In this document: in pieces, positions 44,701-54,128 of the stretch
How positions within the stretch are numbered: the first letter of the stretch is position 1
Layout: each line of letters opens with the position of its first letter
The notes under the pieces: model-generated
The model's database searches: none
What the model was told of the DNA's origin: nothing
The model's input: the letters and a program-made list of their open reading frames with translations, nothing else
NCBI GenBank assembly: GCA_016650295.1
Contig: JAENWA010000114.1
Location: 145,240-209,239, forward strand
Origin: Desulfuromonadales bacterium
GTDB lineage: Bacteria; Desulfobacterota; Desulfuromonadia; Geobacterales; Pseudopelobacteraceae
Reading direction: 5' to 3'
DNA length: 64,000 nucleotides
Made by a program: the position numbers and the translations under genes

Positions 44701-46122
44701 ATGTCTACGTCTGTTCAGCATATGCTGAAGGGAATTCCCAAGGTTGACCGTCTGCTCGACTGGCCGGAGATTTCCGTGCTGCGTGCGGAGTACAGCCGTC
44801 CGGAGTTGCTGACTGCCATCCGGAAGGTGCTGGGGCAGATCCGTGAAGGCGTCAGAAATGGCGGAGGAGCCGCAGCCTGTGAAGCGGGGCGGATTGCTGC
44901 CCTGGTTGCCTCCGAACTCATATCCCGCTCCAAACGTAGTCTGCAGACCGTGATCAACGGCAGTGGCGTGGTGGTGCACACCAACCTGGGGCGCTCGCCC
45001 TTGGCCGATGAGGCGGAAGAGGCCATTCAAGCGGTATCAGCCGGGTACTCGAACCTGGAATATGATCTGGAAACCGGAGAGCGCGGTACACGCTACGCCC
45101 ATGTAGAAGGGCTGATCTGCGAGCTGACCGGCGCCGAAGCCGCCCTGGTCGTCAACAATAACGCCGCTGCGGTCATCCTGGCTCTGACATCGCTGGCACA
45201 GGGGCGTGAGGTGGTCGTTTCGCGGGGTGAGCTGGTGGAAATCGGCGGCTCGTTCCGTATTCCGGACGTGATGACCCAGAGCGGCGCGAAGCTGGTCGAG
45301 GTCGGTACGACCAATCGTACCCATATCCGTGACTTCCTGAATGCCTTGAACGAGACGACGGCTCTGCTGCTCAAGGTTCACACCAGCAATTTCGCTATTG
45401 TAGGCTTTACTGCCGAAGCCACGCTGGCCGAGATGGCTTCGTTGGGTCGGGAAAATGGCCTTCCGGTGATGCTGGATGCCGGCAGCGGCTGTCTGATAGA
45501 TCTTGCACCCTATGGAATTTCCGGCGAAGCGACGGTCAGGCAGAATCTGGATGCAGGCATTGACGTGGTTACTTTCAGCGGCGACAAACTCCTGGGTGGT
45601 CCGCAGGCCGGCCTGATTGCCGGCAAACGGCAGTATATAGAACCGATGAAGCGTCACCCCCTGCTGCGTGCCCTGCGTATGGACAAGCTCAATCTGGCCG
45701 CACTGGAGGCGACCCTGCGCCTGTACCGCGACGAGCGCCGTGCCCTGGCCGCCATTCCCACCTTGCGTATGTTGACTATGACCGCCGGACAGCTGACCCG
45801 ACGGGCGGACATGATTACCAGAAAACTGCGCCGGTCTCTTCCTGATTCGGTTTCACTTGTAAAGCATCCGGGTGAGTCCAGTGCCGGTGGCGGTTCGTTT
45901 CCCCTGCTGCAGCTGCCGACTGCACTGATCGAGGTCAGGGTCGACCGCTGTTCAGCGCAACAGATCGAAACCGCACTGCGCCGAACAAAGGTGCCGGTAA
46001 TCGGCCGGATACAAAATGACCGTTTCCTGCTGGATGTTCGTACAATCCTGGACCGTGACCTGCCTGACTTGGGACGATCTCTTACCGAGGCGTGTGCCTC
46101 TTTCGCATTGGAGATGCCATGA
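44701..46122 (+). CDS. selA: L-seryl-tRNA(Sec) selenium transferase
   Basis: PLP enzyme that turns Ser-tRNA(Sec) into Sec-tRNA(Sec) using selenophosphate. 473 residues, normal length. Visible: N-terminal [22 protein letters not shown] near 100, [20 protein letters not shown], and the PLP Lys in [15 protein letters not shown] near 295. Its presence shows the organism makes selenoproteins. selB is not in the window, and only degenerate tRNA-Sec-like sequences are. Confidence 0.96.
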   Translation: MSTSVQHMLKGIPKVDRLLDWPEISVLRAEYSRPELLTAIRKVLGQIREGVRNGGGAAACEAGRIAALVASELISRSKRSLQTVINGSGVVVHTNLGRSPLADEAEEAIQAVSAGYSNLEYDLETGERGTRYAHVEGLICELTGAEAALVVNNNAAAVILALTSLAQGREVVVSRGELVEIGGSFRIPDVMTQSGAKLVEVGTTNRTHIRDFLNALNETTALLLKVHTSNFAIVGFTAEATLAEMASLGRENGLPVMLDAGSGCLIDLAPYGISGEATVRQNLDAGIDVVTFSGDKLLGGPQAGLIAGKRQYIEPMKRHPLLRALRMDKLNLAALEATLRLYRDERRALAAIPTLRMLTMTAGQLTRRADMITRKLRRSLPDSVSLVKHPGESSAGGGSFPLLQLPTALIEVRVDRCSAQQIETALRRTKVPVIGRIQNDRFLLDVRTILDRDLPDLGRSLTEACASFALEMP

Positions 46123-46832
46123 ACGGCTTCAAAGCTTTTGCCCTGATACCGGCCGCCGGCATGGGCAAGCGGATGGGCGCTTCCATCAACAAACAGTATC
46201 TTCAACTGGACGGTTTGCCGATCGTGGCCCGCACGATCTCGGTGTTCGAGCAATCCCCGCTGATCGAAGCCATCTACCTGGTGATCCCTGCCGACGAGAT
46301 CCCTTACTGCCGTGAGCATGTGGTCGAGGCCTGCGGATTCCGCAAGGTTGTCCAGATCGTATCCGGCGGCAGGGAACGGCAGAACTCGGTCATGAACGGC
46401 TTGAATGCCATGCGTCATCTGATTGCGGATGACGACGTGGTCTTGATCCACGACGGAGTTCGGCCACTGATTACTCCTGAACTGCTGCGCGAATCCATTG
46501 AAGCTGCCCGTGAGAATGACGGGGCGCTGGTGGCGGTGCCGGCCAAGGATACTATCAAGACGGTCCGGGACGGACTGGTCATCGACACGCCGCTGCGCGA
46601 GATGCTCTGGCAGGCCCAGACGCCGCAGTCTTTCCGTTTTGGTACGATTTACGATGCCCACCGGATTGCAGAACAGGAAGGCTTCACGGGGACCGATGAT
46701 GCCTCGCTGGTGGAGCGCCGCGGCGGTTCAGTCAGGGTTGTGCGCGGCGATTACAAAAATATCAAGATTACCACGCCGGAAGACCTTATCCTGGCGGAGG
46801 CTTTCCTGGCAGGCCAAAGAAAGGCGGTCTGA
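46119..46832 (+). CDS. ispD: 2-C-methyl-D-erythritol 4-phosphate cytidylyltransferase
   Basis: Adds CMP to MEP in isoprenoid synthesis. 237 residues. Signature parts: nucleotide site [12 protein letters not shown] near residue 9, [22 protein letters not shown] and [14 protein letters not shown] overlap with selA shows tight coupling. The common partner ispF is not adjacent; a kinase gene follows. Confidence 0.94.
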   Translation: MNGFKAFALIPAAGMGKRMGASINKQYLQLDGLPIVARTISVFEQSPLIEAIYLVIPADEIPYCREHVVEACGFRKVVQIVSGGRERQNSVMNGLNAMRHLIADDDVVLIHDGVRPLITPELLRESIEAARENDGALVAVPAKDTIKTVRDGLVIDTPLREMLWQAQTPQSFRFGTIYDAHRIAEQEGFTGTDDASLVERRGGSVRVVRGDYKNIKITTPEDLILAEAFLAGQRKAV

Positions 46833-46834
46833 CG

Positions 46835-48037
46835 ATGGCGTTACAGAAACCTGACCGGATATTGATTGTTGATGATGAAGCCGATATCGCCGCCATCCTC
46901 AAGCTTCATCTGGAGGACTCCGGCTACCTCACCGCCTGGGCGGGAAACGGCGAGGCGGCCCTGGAAATGCTGAAGGACGGCGGGTACTCGCTGGTTCTTA
47001 TGGACATAAGAATGCCCGGCATGAACGGTGTTACCGTGCTCAATCGCATTCGCGAGGCTGGTCTGGATGCTGCCGTAATCATGATGACAGCTCATGGCAA
47101 TGAGGACCTGGCGGTCGAATGCATGCAATCCGGGGCCGTGGATTATTTCAGCAAGCCGTTTTCGCTGGATGATATGCTTCAGCGGGTGGAGCGCGCTATC
47201 GCCAACAGGAATACCCTGCTGGAAAAACAGCGTCTTGAGCAGGAGAAGGAGGATTTTTTCTTCATGCTTTCCCATGATCTCAAAAATCCGATTACGGTCG
47301 TTGTCGGATCCATTGATATCATGCGAGAAGGGCGACTCGGACCGGTGAACCCGGAGCAGGTCGAATATCTGCAATCCGCCATAGACAGTTGTAACGAGGT
47401 CGTGGCGATGATTGACAATCTGCTGGATGTTCAAAGATTCGAATCGGGCCGGATGCCTGTTGTAATCCGCCCTTATCAACCAGAAGCACTCGCGGCGGCA
47501 GCGGTTGAGCGTTTCAGCAAGTCGGCCGAGTATGAAGAGATTGAGCTTACACTTGATACGGATGGTGATTCGACGGAGGTTGCCGTTGACAGGAACCTGC
47601 TGAACAGGGTTTTTGCAAATCTCCTGGTGAACGCCATCAAGTTCACACCTTCCGGCGGGTCCATCACTGTTTCATGCCGCTGTGTCAGGAACAGTGCTTC
47701 ACATCGCATCCGGATTCCGGTCCATGTTGCTTCTCCGGCAGGATTTGCACACCGAAACTGTTTCGTGCGCATCAGCATCAAGGATACCGGCAACGGCATA
47801 CCTCATGAAGATCTGGATCATATTTTTGACCGTTTTACCCAGTCTCATAACGCCTTTGGCCGGGAAAAGGGCGGCGCAGGTCTTGGACTTGCATTCTGCA
47901 AGATGGCGGTAGAGAGTTTTAACGGTATTATCTGGGCCGAAAGTGAAGCCGGTGCCGGCAGCGAGTTCATCATACTCCTGCCCTGCTATCCCGGAAATTC
48001 GCGTTGCGACAAACATACATCGGAGACACACCCATGA
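46835..48037 (+). CDS. hybrid receiver-histidine kinase
   Basis: A 400-residue soluble two-component protein. N-terminal REC (LIVDDEAD, phosphoacceptor Asp in LVLMDIRMPG near 58, Lys in YFSKPF), then HisKA with SHDLKNPITV (His near 146) and HATPase (VNAIKFTPSGG, KDTGNGI, GAGLGLAF). REC-first kinases sit in the middle of phosphorelays. It starts two bases after ispD and overlaps the next gene by ATGA. Signal unknown. Confidence 0.9.
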   Translation: MALQKPDRILIVDDEADIAAILKLHLEDSGYLTAWAGNGEAALEMLKDGGYSLVLMDIRMPGMNGVTVLNRIREAGLDAAVIMMTAHGNEDLAVECMQSGAVDYFSKPFSLDDMLQRVERAIANRNTLLEKQRLEQEKEDFFFMLSHDLKNPITVVVGSIDIMREGRLGPVNPEQVEYLQSAIDSCNEVVAMIDNLLDVQRFESGRMPVVIRPYQPEALAAAAVERFSKSAEYEEIELTLDTDGDSTEVAVDRNLLNRVFANLLVNAIKFTPSGGSITVSCRCVRNSASHRIRIPVHVASPAGFAHRNCFVRISIKDTGNGIPHEDLDHIFDRFTQSHNAFGREKGGAGLGLAFCKMAVESFNGIIWAESEAGAGSEFIILLPCYPGNSRCDKHTSETHP

Positions 48038-48522
48038 CTATCAGGCAGTTTATTTTCGTGACGCTGGCGGTTATCGCCGTCAACACGCATCCGGCGGCAG
48101 CAGCCGAGATCGACCTCAGTAAAGCCATCAAGATCGGTTTCGGCCCCAAGAGTGTAGTGGAGTTCACCGATCCGGACTGTCCCTTCTGTCGCAAGGCATC
48201 CAAATATTTTGAAGGCCGCCCGGACGTTACCCGTTATGTATTCTTTTATCCGCTGCCTCGACATCCGAGAGCCAGGGAAAAGGTGCAGTTCATACTCTCC
48301 ATGCCGGACAAGGCCAAGGCTTACCATGAGGTCATGTCGGGAAAGATGGATTCTGTTGCTCTTCTGCCGTCAACACCTGAGGGCGCGAAGTTGCAGGAAC
48401 AGCATGTCGAGATTGCCAAGAAGTCAAAGGTGGATTCTACTCCATCCTTCATGATTAACGGCCGGATCATTGTCGGCTTTGATCTCAAGCGGATTGAAGA
48501 GGTTTTGGGAGCTAAACCCTGA
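48034..48522 (+). CDS. periplasmic thioredoxin-fold protein (DsbC/DsbG-like)
   Basis: A 162-residue secreted protein: signal peptide ending HPAAAA, then FTDPDCPFCRKASKYF with the CPFC redox pair near residue 52, and the cis-Pro loop STPSFMINGRI near 137. It lacks the DsbC dimerisation domain at full length. Probably a disulfide isomerase or reductase in the periplasm. ATGA overlap with the kinase gene. Confidence 0.85.
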   Translation: MTIRQFIFVTLAVIAVNTHPAAAAEIDLSKAIKIGFGPKSVVEFTDPDCPFCRKASKYFEGRPDVTRYVFFYPLPRHPRAREKVQFILSMPDKAKAYHEVMSGKMDSVALLPSTPEGAKLQEQHVEIAKKSKVDSTPSFMINGRIIVGFDLKRIEEVLGAKP

Positions 48523-48525
48523 TTT

Positions 48526-51500
48526 TCAGGGAAGGGGGGCCTTGAAAACGTTTTTAATCGCATCATCCAATTCATTGATGCTGAATGGCTTGGCAATAGA
48601 TCCACAGAACCCGAATTCTCTGAAACCCACGATTACCGGATCATTCGAATAACCGCTTGAAGCTATCAGGCGCGCCTGCGGGTCAAGTCCGAGGATGCGT
48701 TGCGCTGTCTCTATCCCTCCCACGCCGTTCGGAATAGACAGATCCAAGATTACCAGGGAAAAGGTTTTCCCCGCGTCCCTGAATTCCTTGTACAGTGCAG
48801 CGGCCTCTTCGCCATCGGAGCAGGTTGTAACCTCATAGCCCAGATCACTCAACATTTTTTCCATGAGTGTTCTGATCATCTCTTCGTCGTCCATGACCAG
48901 GATCGATCCATCCGTCTGACCGTCTGCCGCACATCCCTCGAAGTTTTCATCATCGATCAGTTTTTTCGGAGAGACAGGCAGCAGTATGGTGACTGCTGTG
49001 CCCTTTCCGACCTCCGAAGCAATATCTATATGACCATCATGTTTACTGATTATGGAATAGGTTGTGCTCAGCCCGAGTCCTGTACCGCTATCCTTGGTGG
49101 TGAAATACGGGTCGAAAACCTTGGCCAGAGCGTCTTTATTTATGCCGCACCCGCTGTCCTTAAATACAATTTTTACATATTTACCAGGCTTGAGCGAGAA
49201 GATGTTGTTGTCATTCAGGCTGATGCTGTTGACACGAACTTTCAAGGTGCCGCCATCAGGCATGGAATGAATGGCATTGAGTACGATGTTGTTGAATGCC
49301 TGGCTGATCTGTTGGCTGTCAACGGATATTGTCTGTTGTGATGCACAGTCTATATCTCCCTTGATGTTGGAGCCGCTCAAAAAAAGCGACACCGATTCCT
49401 GCACAAGCGAGTCAACCGAGATGGTTTTCCTGACAGAGAGGTCGCCTTGGGAAAACGTAAGCAGCTGCCGTGCTATGCTTGCTGCGCGGTAGGAGGACTT
49501 TTCCGCAGCATCCAGTATCTGCAGGACCTTCCCGCTCTCCCCCAGGTGTTTTTTTGCATACGAGATATATCCGATAACCCCGGTCAGAACATTGTTGAAA
49601 TTATGGGCTATACCACCCGCCAGAACACTGATGGACTCCAGTTTCTGAGCCTTGATAAGTTCCTTAAGTATGTATTCACGTTCGGTTATGTCACGAATAA
49701 TACTGAGCAGACACAGTATACCGTCAATTTCTATGGTGCGACCGGAAACCTGTCCCAGCAGCATTGAACCATCCCTGGTTTTAAAATTAGCCTCAAAGCA
49801 TTTCATTTCTCCATGCTTGATAACGCCGGCCACAAATTGTGCCCGTTCATTGTAATCATTCCACACGCCAAGCTCATGGGATGTCTTGCCGATTACCTGA
49901 TCCGCTGTGTATCCGGTGATTCTGGTAAAGCTTTGATTGACATCCAGCACCATTCCATCGTGAAAACGGGACAGGATAATTGCATCGGGTGACCCATGAA
50001 AAACGGAAGAAAACTTGTCTTCAGACTGCTTGCGTTCCGTGATGTCGCGTCCGATACCAATCAGTGAAACGGCATCGGTGTCGGGATCCTTGAGGAGCGA
50101 TGCATTTGCTTTGTACCAAAGGTACGCGCCGTTCTTGCACAACACCCGGTATTCAACTCCGCTCTGCTTTTGTCCGGTTTCAAATACCTGCTGCATAAAC
50201 GCAAAACTGGCGGGCACATCATCCGGATGAACAAAGGGCACAAATGATCGTCCGACGGTTTCGCTGACTTCATAACCGAATACATCCGTCCAGTTGGGAG
50301 AGACATAGATGAATTCACCCGTGGAGGTAAGTGCGAATACAATATCATTGGCATTTTCCACAAACGAGCGGAAGCGCTGTTCACTCTTCTTTAACTTCTC
50401 TTCGATCCTTCTCTGCTCGGTAATATCCTGTCCTATCGAAAGAATTCCCGACTTGACCCCGCTGCTGTCCACGAAGACATGATTGCTCCAGGATATCCAG
50501 ACCCGTTCGCCGTTTTTGCGGGTATTTTCATTGATGTTGTGGATGTATGCTTCAGGATCTTCGAAAATTCTCCGGATTAATTCCGCCAGATTCCGACCGG
50601 TGGACTCGGTCTCGGGAACAATGGTGCCGATCACGTTCCGTCCCAGGATCTCGGCCTCGGTAAAACCAAAAAAGCGCTCGGCGTATTCATTGAAAAAGAT
50701 GATCCTTCCTTCGGTATCCAGTTTCAGGATTATGCTGCCGGCATTTTCTACCAGTTCCCGGTATTTTTCCTCGCTCTCCCGTTGCGCATCGTATGCCAAC
50801 TGCAGTCTGTGCGCCATATCATTGAATGCTCCGCCCAATTCGCCAAGCTCGCCCCCGGAAATATGGTAGGGAACCCTGACTGTCAGGTCGCCGCCGGCAA
50901 TTCTTTGTGTGGCCTCCTGAAGAGCAGAGACTTTGTTCAGGATAGTTCGTTTGCAGAAGCAAATTGCCAGGCCGAGCATGATGAGCATGATCGGCAACAG
51001 GATTCCGGCGCCGAGCATGAGACCCTTGCGAGCTTGTGCAACCACTAAATCCTTGTTCAGCCCGGTGCGGACATACATGTATGGTGAAGACTCACCCTTC
51101 AGCCATAGTTTTCGATATGAAAAAATACGCCTGATACCGAGGTTACCATTTGCTTCAAACGACCCTTGATCAGGGCCCGATTTCATGCGGGCGAACAAAT
51201 CGCTTCGGTCCTGTTTGCCGACCAGCCGGAGATCAACTGATGAATAGAGGATTGTGCCTTTATGATCGACAAGCAGGATCGATGAGGCCGGGGTGGCCTT
51301 CTCCCCGCTATAGAACTGACGGTATCTTTCAAGCGAGAAAACGATTGCCATGACATCCGATACGGCGCCGTTTGAGTCCTTGATAGGGTAGGCAAAGCTT
51401 AATGCAGGAGATTGCGAAATTTTGCCGATGGTAAACTCGCCGGAGGAGATCCTTCCTGATGCCAGCGCATTTTTAAAATATCTCCGGTCAGCATAGGACA

Positions 51501-51849
51501 GAGCCTTTATTGGCGGAATCGCCGAGGCCCAGAGAGAACCGGTTTTGTCCATAATGATAACATTGGAGAAGTCGGGGCTTGTTTTGATGAGTTTGGTCAG
51601 CAGAGCGTTTACTGCTGTTGTGTCGCGCTCTTGAACAACCGGCAGTAAAGACAAGGTGGCAGCAAGATGTGCTGCTCCGGCCAGCAGTGTCTTCTGGTCG
51701 TTCTGGATCTGATTTGCCACCGAGGCCGTCAGTGCTATAGCCTCTTCGATATCTTCTTGCTGATGTTTGACAGCAATATATGCAACGAGACACATTGGCA
51801 TCAGTGTCATCAGCATTATCACGACAATTAACTGGATGCGTATCGACAT
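48526..51849 (-). CDS. multi-PAS hybrid sensor histidine kinase
   Basis: A 1107-residue membrane kinase. Order: span near 7-27, Cache-type extracellular sensor (about 35-280), second span and HAMP (about 285-350), three to four PAS/PAC modules (about 370-745; VIGTIVPETESTGRNLAEL, YVSPNWTDVFGYEV and others), HisKA with His in GGIAHNFNNVLTGV near 765, HATPase (DSGCGI, GTGLGLST) and a C-terminal REC (DLSIPNG with Asp near 1040). Likely senses a small molecule and signals through its own receiver. Stands alone, convergent with the DsbC/G-like gene. Confidence 0.9.
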   Translation of the reverse strand: MSIRIQLIVVIMLMTLMPMCLVAYIAVKHQQEDIEEAIALTASVANQIQNDQKTLLAGAAHLAATLSLLPVVQERDTTAVNALLTKLIKTSPDFSNVIIMDKTGSLWASAIPPIKALSYADRRYFKNALASGRISSGEFTIGKISQSPALSFAYPIKDSNGAVSDVMAIVFSLERYRQFYSGEKATPASSILLVDHKGTILYSSVDLRLVGKQDRSDLFARMKSGPDQGSFEANGNLGIRRIFSYRKLWLKGESSPYMYVRTGLNKDLVVAQARKGLMLGAGILLPIMLIMLGLAICFCKRTILNKVSALQEATQRIAGGDLTVRVPYHISGGELGELGGAFNDMAHRLQLAYDAQRESEEKYRELVENAGSIILKLDTEGRIIFFNEYAERFFGFTEAEILGRNVIGTIVPETESTGRNLAELIRRIFEDPEAYIHNINENTRKNGERVWISWSNHVFVDSSGVKSGILSIGQDITEQRRIEEKLKKSEQRFRSFVENANDIVFALTSTGEFIYVSPNWTDVFGYEVSETVGRSFVPFVHPDDVPASFAFMQQVFETGQKQSGVEYRVLCKNGAYLWYKANASLLKDPDTDAVSLIGIGRDITERKQSEDKFSSVFHGSPDAIILSRFHDGMVLDVNQSFTRITGYTADQVIGKTSHELGVWNDYNERAQFVAGVIKHGEMKCFEANFKTRDGSMLLGQVSGRTIEIDGILCLLSIIRDITEREYILKELIKAQKLESISVLAGGIAHNFNNVLTGVIGYISYAKKHLGESGKVLQILDAAEKSSYRAASIARQLLTFSQGDLSVRKTISVDSLVQESVSLFLSGSNIKGDIDCASQQTISVDSQQISQAFNNIVLNAIHSMPDGGTLKVRVNSISLNDNNIFSLKPGKYVKIVFKDSGCGINKDALAKVFDPYFTTKDSGTGLGLSTTYSIISKHDGHIDIASEVGKGTAVTILLPVSPKKLIDDENFEGCAADGQTDGSILVMDDEEMIRTLMEKMLSDLGYEVTTCSDGEEAAALYKEFRDAGKTFSLVILDLSIPNGVGGIETAQRILGLDPQARLIASSGYSNDPVIVGFREFGFCGSIAKPFSINELDDAIKNVFKAPLP

Positions 51850-51956
51850 GGAACGGTTCCTGGTCTGTCATAATGAATTAAACCCGAATGAATAACCGAT
51901 TGGCTTCACTATACATGCGACGCATTTCCGTGCCAAGACTTTCACATGAAGATAAT

Positions 51957-51988
51957 AAAAAAGTCCGGATTGTAGTCCGGACTTTTAA
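51957..51988 (-). terminator. terminator of the hdr-flx operon
   Basis: AAAAAAGTCCGGA, TTGTAG, TCCGGACTTTT; on the minus strand the stem is followed by TTTTTT. It is 31 bases after the flxA stop. Confidence 0.85.
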
Positions 51989-52018
51989 GATTATCTGGTT
52001 GAGAGAGCACAAGGCAAC

Positions 52019-52867
52019 TCAGAACTCCATCGGCATGGCCTTGACCTGCTTGGCGGTAAAGACCGGGCCGTCCTTGCAGACGTAGACATTACCGACGTTG
52101 CAGCGGCCGCACTTGCCCAGACCGCACTTCATCCTGTTCTCAAGGGTCGTGTAGACATTATCGTCGCTGAAGCCGAGCTTCTCCAGCACCGGCAGGGTGA
52201 ACTTGATCATGATCGGCGGGCCGCAGACCATGGCGATGCAGTTGTCTGCCGAAGGGGCCGCCTCCTCCAGGACCGTCGGCACGAAGCCGACCTTGCCGTC
52301 CCACTCGGGACCATTACCGCCCGGATCAACGGTCTTGACCAGTCTGACATCGCTGCGCTCCTGCCACTCCTTCAGCTCGCGCTTGTAGACCAGGTCACTC
52401 TCGGTGCGGGCTCCGTAGACGATGGTGATATCGCCGAACTTGTCACGCAGGTCCAGGCAGTTCCAGATCAGGGTCCGCAAGGGGGGCAGGGCGATACCGC
52501 CGGTTACGAAGAGCAGGTTCCTGCCGTAGAACTCCTCGATCGGAAAGGAATTGCCGTAGGGACCGCGTACGCCCATGCTGTCTCCCACCTCCAGCCGCCG
52601 CAATTCCTCCGTCACACGCCCCACGGAGCGAAAACAGCATTCGATCGAGCCCTTGCGGGTGGGCGACGAAGCGATGCAGAAGGTGGACTCGCCGGCCCCG
52701 AAGGCCGAATACTCGGCAAACTGCCCGGCCCGGAAGTCGAAGCTGTCCCGGACCTTTTCGTCCTGGAAGACCAGGCGCAGGGTGCGGACATCGGGTGTCT
52801 CGTCGATGACCTCCGCGACCGTAGCCAGGTAGGGGAGGTAGATGTTCTTGTTGGTGTGATCACACAT
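52019..52867 (-). CDS. flxA: FlxA-like NAD(P)H:ferredoxin-type flavin oxidoreductase subunit
   Basis: A 282-residue ferredoxin-NADP reductase-like subunit: FAD site with AGQFAEYSAFG and CIASSPTRKGSIECCF, NAD site FVTGGIALPPLRTL, CGPPIMIKFTL, and a C-terminal [2Fe-2S] motif CGLGKCGRC with a last Cys in VCKDGPVF, as in PyrK/AsrB. In FlxABCD-HdrABC complexes FlxA oxidises NAD(P)H and passes electrons to the iron-sulfur subunits. Last gene of the operon. Confidence 0.82.
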   Translation of the reverse strand: MCDHTNKNIYLPYLATVAEVIDETPDVRTLRLVFQDEKVRDSFDFRAGQFAEYSAFGAGESTFCIASSPTRKGSIECCFRSVGRVTEELRRLEVGDSMGVRGPYGNSFPIEEFYGRNLLFVTGGIALPPLRTLIWNCLDLRDKFGDITIVYGARTESDLVYKRELKEWQERSDVRLVKTVDPGGNGPEWDGKVGFVPTVLEEAAPSADNCIAMVCGPPIMIKFTLPVLEKLGFSDDNVYTTLENRMKCGLGKCGRCNVGNVYVCKDGPVFTAKQVKAMPMEF

Positions 52868-52877
52868 AAAAAAACCT

Positions 52878-52954
52878 CAGGTAAAGGTAAAGGTTAAGGT
52901 TGAGATTGAGGCTGAGGCTGAGAAACTGATTTACTCAACCTTTACCTTAACCTG
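52878..52954. repeat. palindrome in the flxB-flxA junction
   Basis: Left arm of GGTAAAGG/GGTTAAGG words (52878-52904) and right arm CTCAACCTTTACCTTAACCTG (52934-52954) are complementary, loop rich in GAGGCT. The right arm lies inside the end of flxB and encodes its last residues KQVKVKVE. Confidence 0.75.
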
Positions 52955-53953
52955 CTTTTCAATTTCCTGTATTATTCCGGCGATATCGATCCCGACCGGG
53001 CAGAGGCGGATGCATCTGCCGCAGCCGGTGCAGAGCGTCTGGCCGAACTTGTCGTCGTAGTACTTGAACTTGTGCATGATGCGGTTACGGTAGCGTTTGG
53101 GCTGCTGGTCACGGGGGTTGTGCCCCGAGGCGTGGTGGGTGAACTTCCAGAAGCCGCAGGCATCCCAGTTTTTCCTGCGTTTGCCGCTCTTTTCGGTCCC
53201 TTCGTCCACAATGTCGAAACAGTGGCAGGCCGGGCAGACGAAGGCGCAGGCCCCACAGCCGACACAGCGGGTGGCGATGGAATCCCAGGCCGGGTTCTCG
53301 AAGTGCTCGTCCAGCCAGGCCTTGACCTTTTGCAGATCAAAGGCTTCGGTCTGGGGTTGAGCCAGAGGGAGCGCTTTTTCTCCATTTGTTTCGGCGAACA
53401 GATCCTTGTGATTGTTGATCAGCGCCTCACCCTTGTCGCTGTGAGTTTCGCAGCTGTAACCGCCTCCCTCCACAGGGGTCAGGAACAGATCTGCTCCCTT
53501 GGGTTCGCCGGGGGAGAGCCCCACGGCACTGCAGAAGCAGGCATCGTCAGCCTGGGTGCAGGCCAGTCCCACGATGGTGGTCTTCCTGCGACGCTCCAGA
53601 AAGAACTCGTCCTTGTAGTCCCAGGAGAAGACCGCGTCCAAAACCGGAATAGCGGCCGCGTCGCAGGGGCGCACACCCACCAGAACGGTTTCGGGGAAGC
53701 GGGCCGGGTCAATGTCCGTAAGAGTGACCTGTTGACCCTCCTTCCGGTAGGACATGATGTCCTCGCACAGGGGAAAGAAGGCCTCCTTGCCGGATCTTCT
53801 CGGCAGTTGGTCAGTAACCAGTTCTGCCGCAGCGGTCAAGGGTTCGTAAAGGACAGTCCCTGCGTTCATTCTCGGGGCAACCACACGTTTGCCTTCGGCG
53901 ATCAGCTTGTCCAGAAGCGTATTCAGATTTTGTTGGGAGATGAATTTTTGCAT
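52931..53953 (-). CDS. flxB: FlxB-like [4Fe-4S] dicluster protein
   Basis: A 340-residue cytoplasmic iron-sulfur protein like anaerobic sulfite reductase subunit A. N-terminal part with VGVRPCDAAAIPVLD, then two cluster motifs near the C-terminus: CVGCGACAFVCPACHCFD near 231 and CTGCGRCIRLCPVGIDI near 309. Relays electrons between FlxA and the Hdr part. The last eight residues (KQVKVKVE) come from the junction repeat. Confidence 0.8.
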   Translation of the reverse strand: MQKFISQQNLNTLLDKLIAEGKRVVAPRMNAGTVLYEPLTAAAELVTDQLPRRSGKEAFFPLCEDIMSYRKEGQQVTLTDIDPARFPETVLVGVRPCDAAAIPVLDAVFSWDYKDEFFLERRRKTTIVGLACTQADDACFCSAVGLSPGEPKGADLFLTPVEGGGYSCETHSDKGEALINNHKDLFAETNGEKALPLAQPQTEAFDLQKVKAWLDEHFENPAWDSIATRCVGCGACAFVCPACHCFDIVDEGTEKSGKRRKNWDACGFWKFTHHASGHNPRDQQPKRYRNRIMHKFKYYDDKFGQTLCTGCGRCIRLCPVGIDIAGIIQEIEKQVKVKVE

Positions 53954-53974
53954 AATTAGCCTTTAAAAACTTCA

Positions 53975-54110
53975 TTACCGCAAAGACGCAAAGAGCGCAA
54001 AAGAAACCAAAATCATAAAAACTGTTTTCTTGCTTGAACCCAAAAAGACTATTGCCGTTCTTTGAGTCCTCGCTTAAAAGCGCCTACTTCTGGTCGCGCC
54101 TTTGCGGTTA
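53975..54110. repeat. palindrome in the flxC-flxB junction
   Basis: TTACCGCAAAGACGC...GAGCGC (53975-53998) pairs with GCGCCTTTGCGGTTAA (54096-54111). Internally it carries, in reverse, the AGTAGGCGCTTTTAAGCGAGG word shared with 55744-55800 and 17488-17545. Confidence 0.75.
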
Positions 54111-54128
54111 AGTTCCTGTTTTTGGAGT

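Noticed and set aside
53072..53959. A 295-codon + strand frame opposite flxB
   Set aside because: Antisense image of an iron-sulfur protein gene; no independent support.
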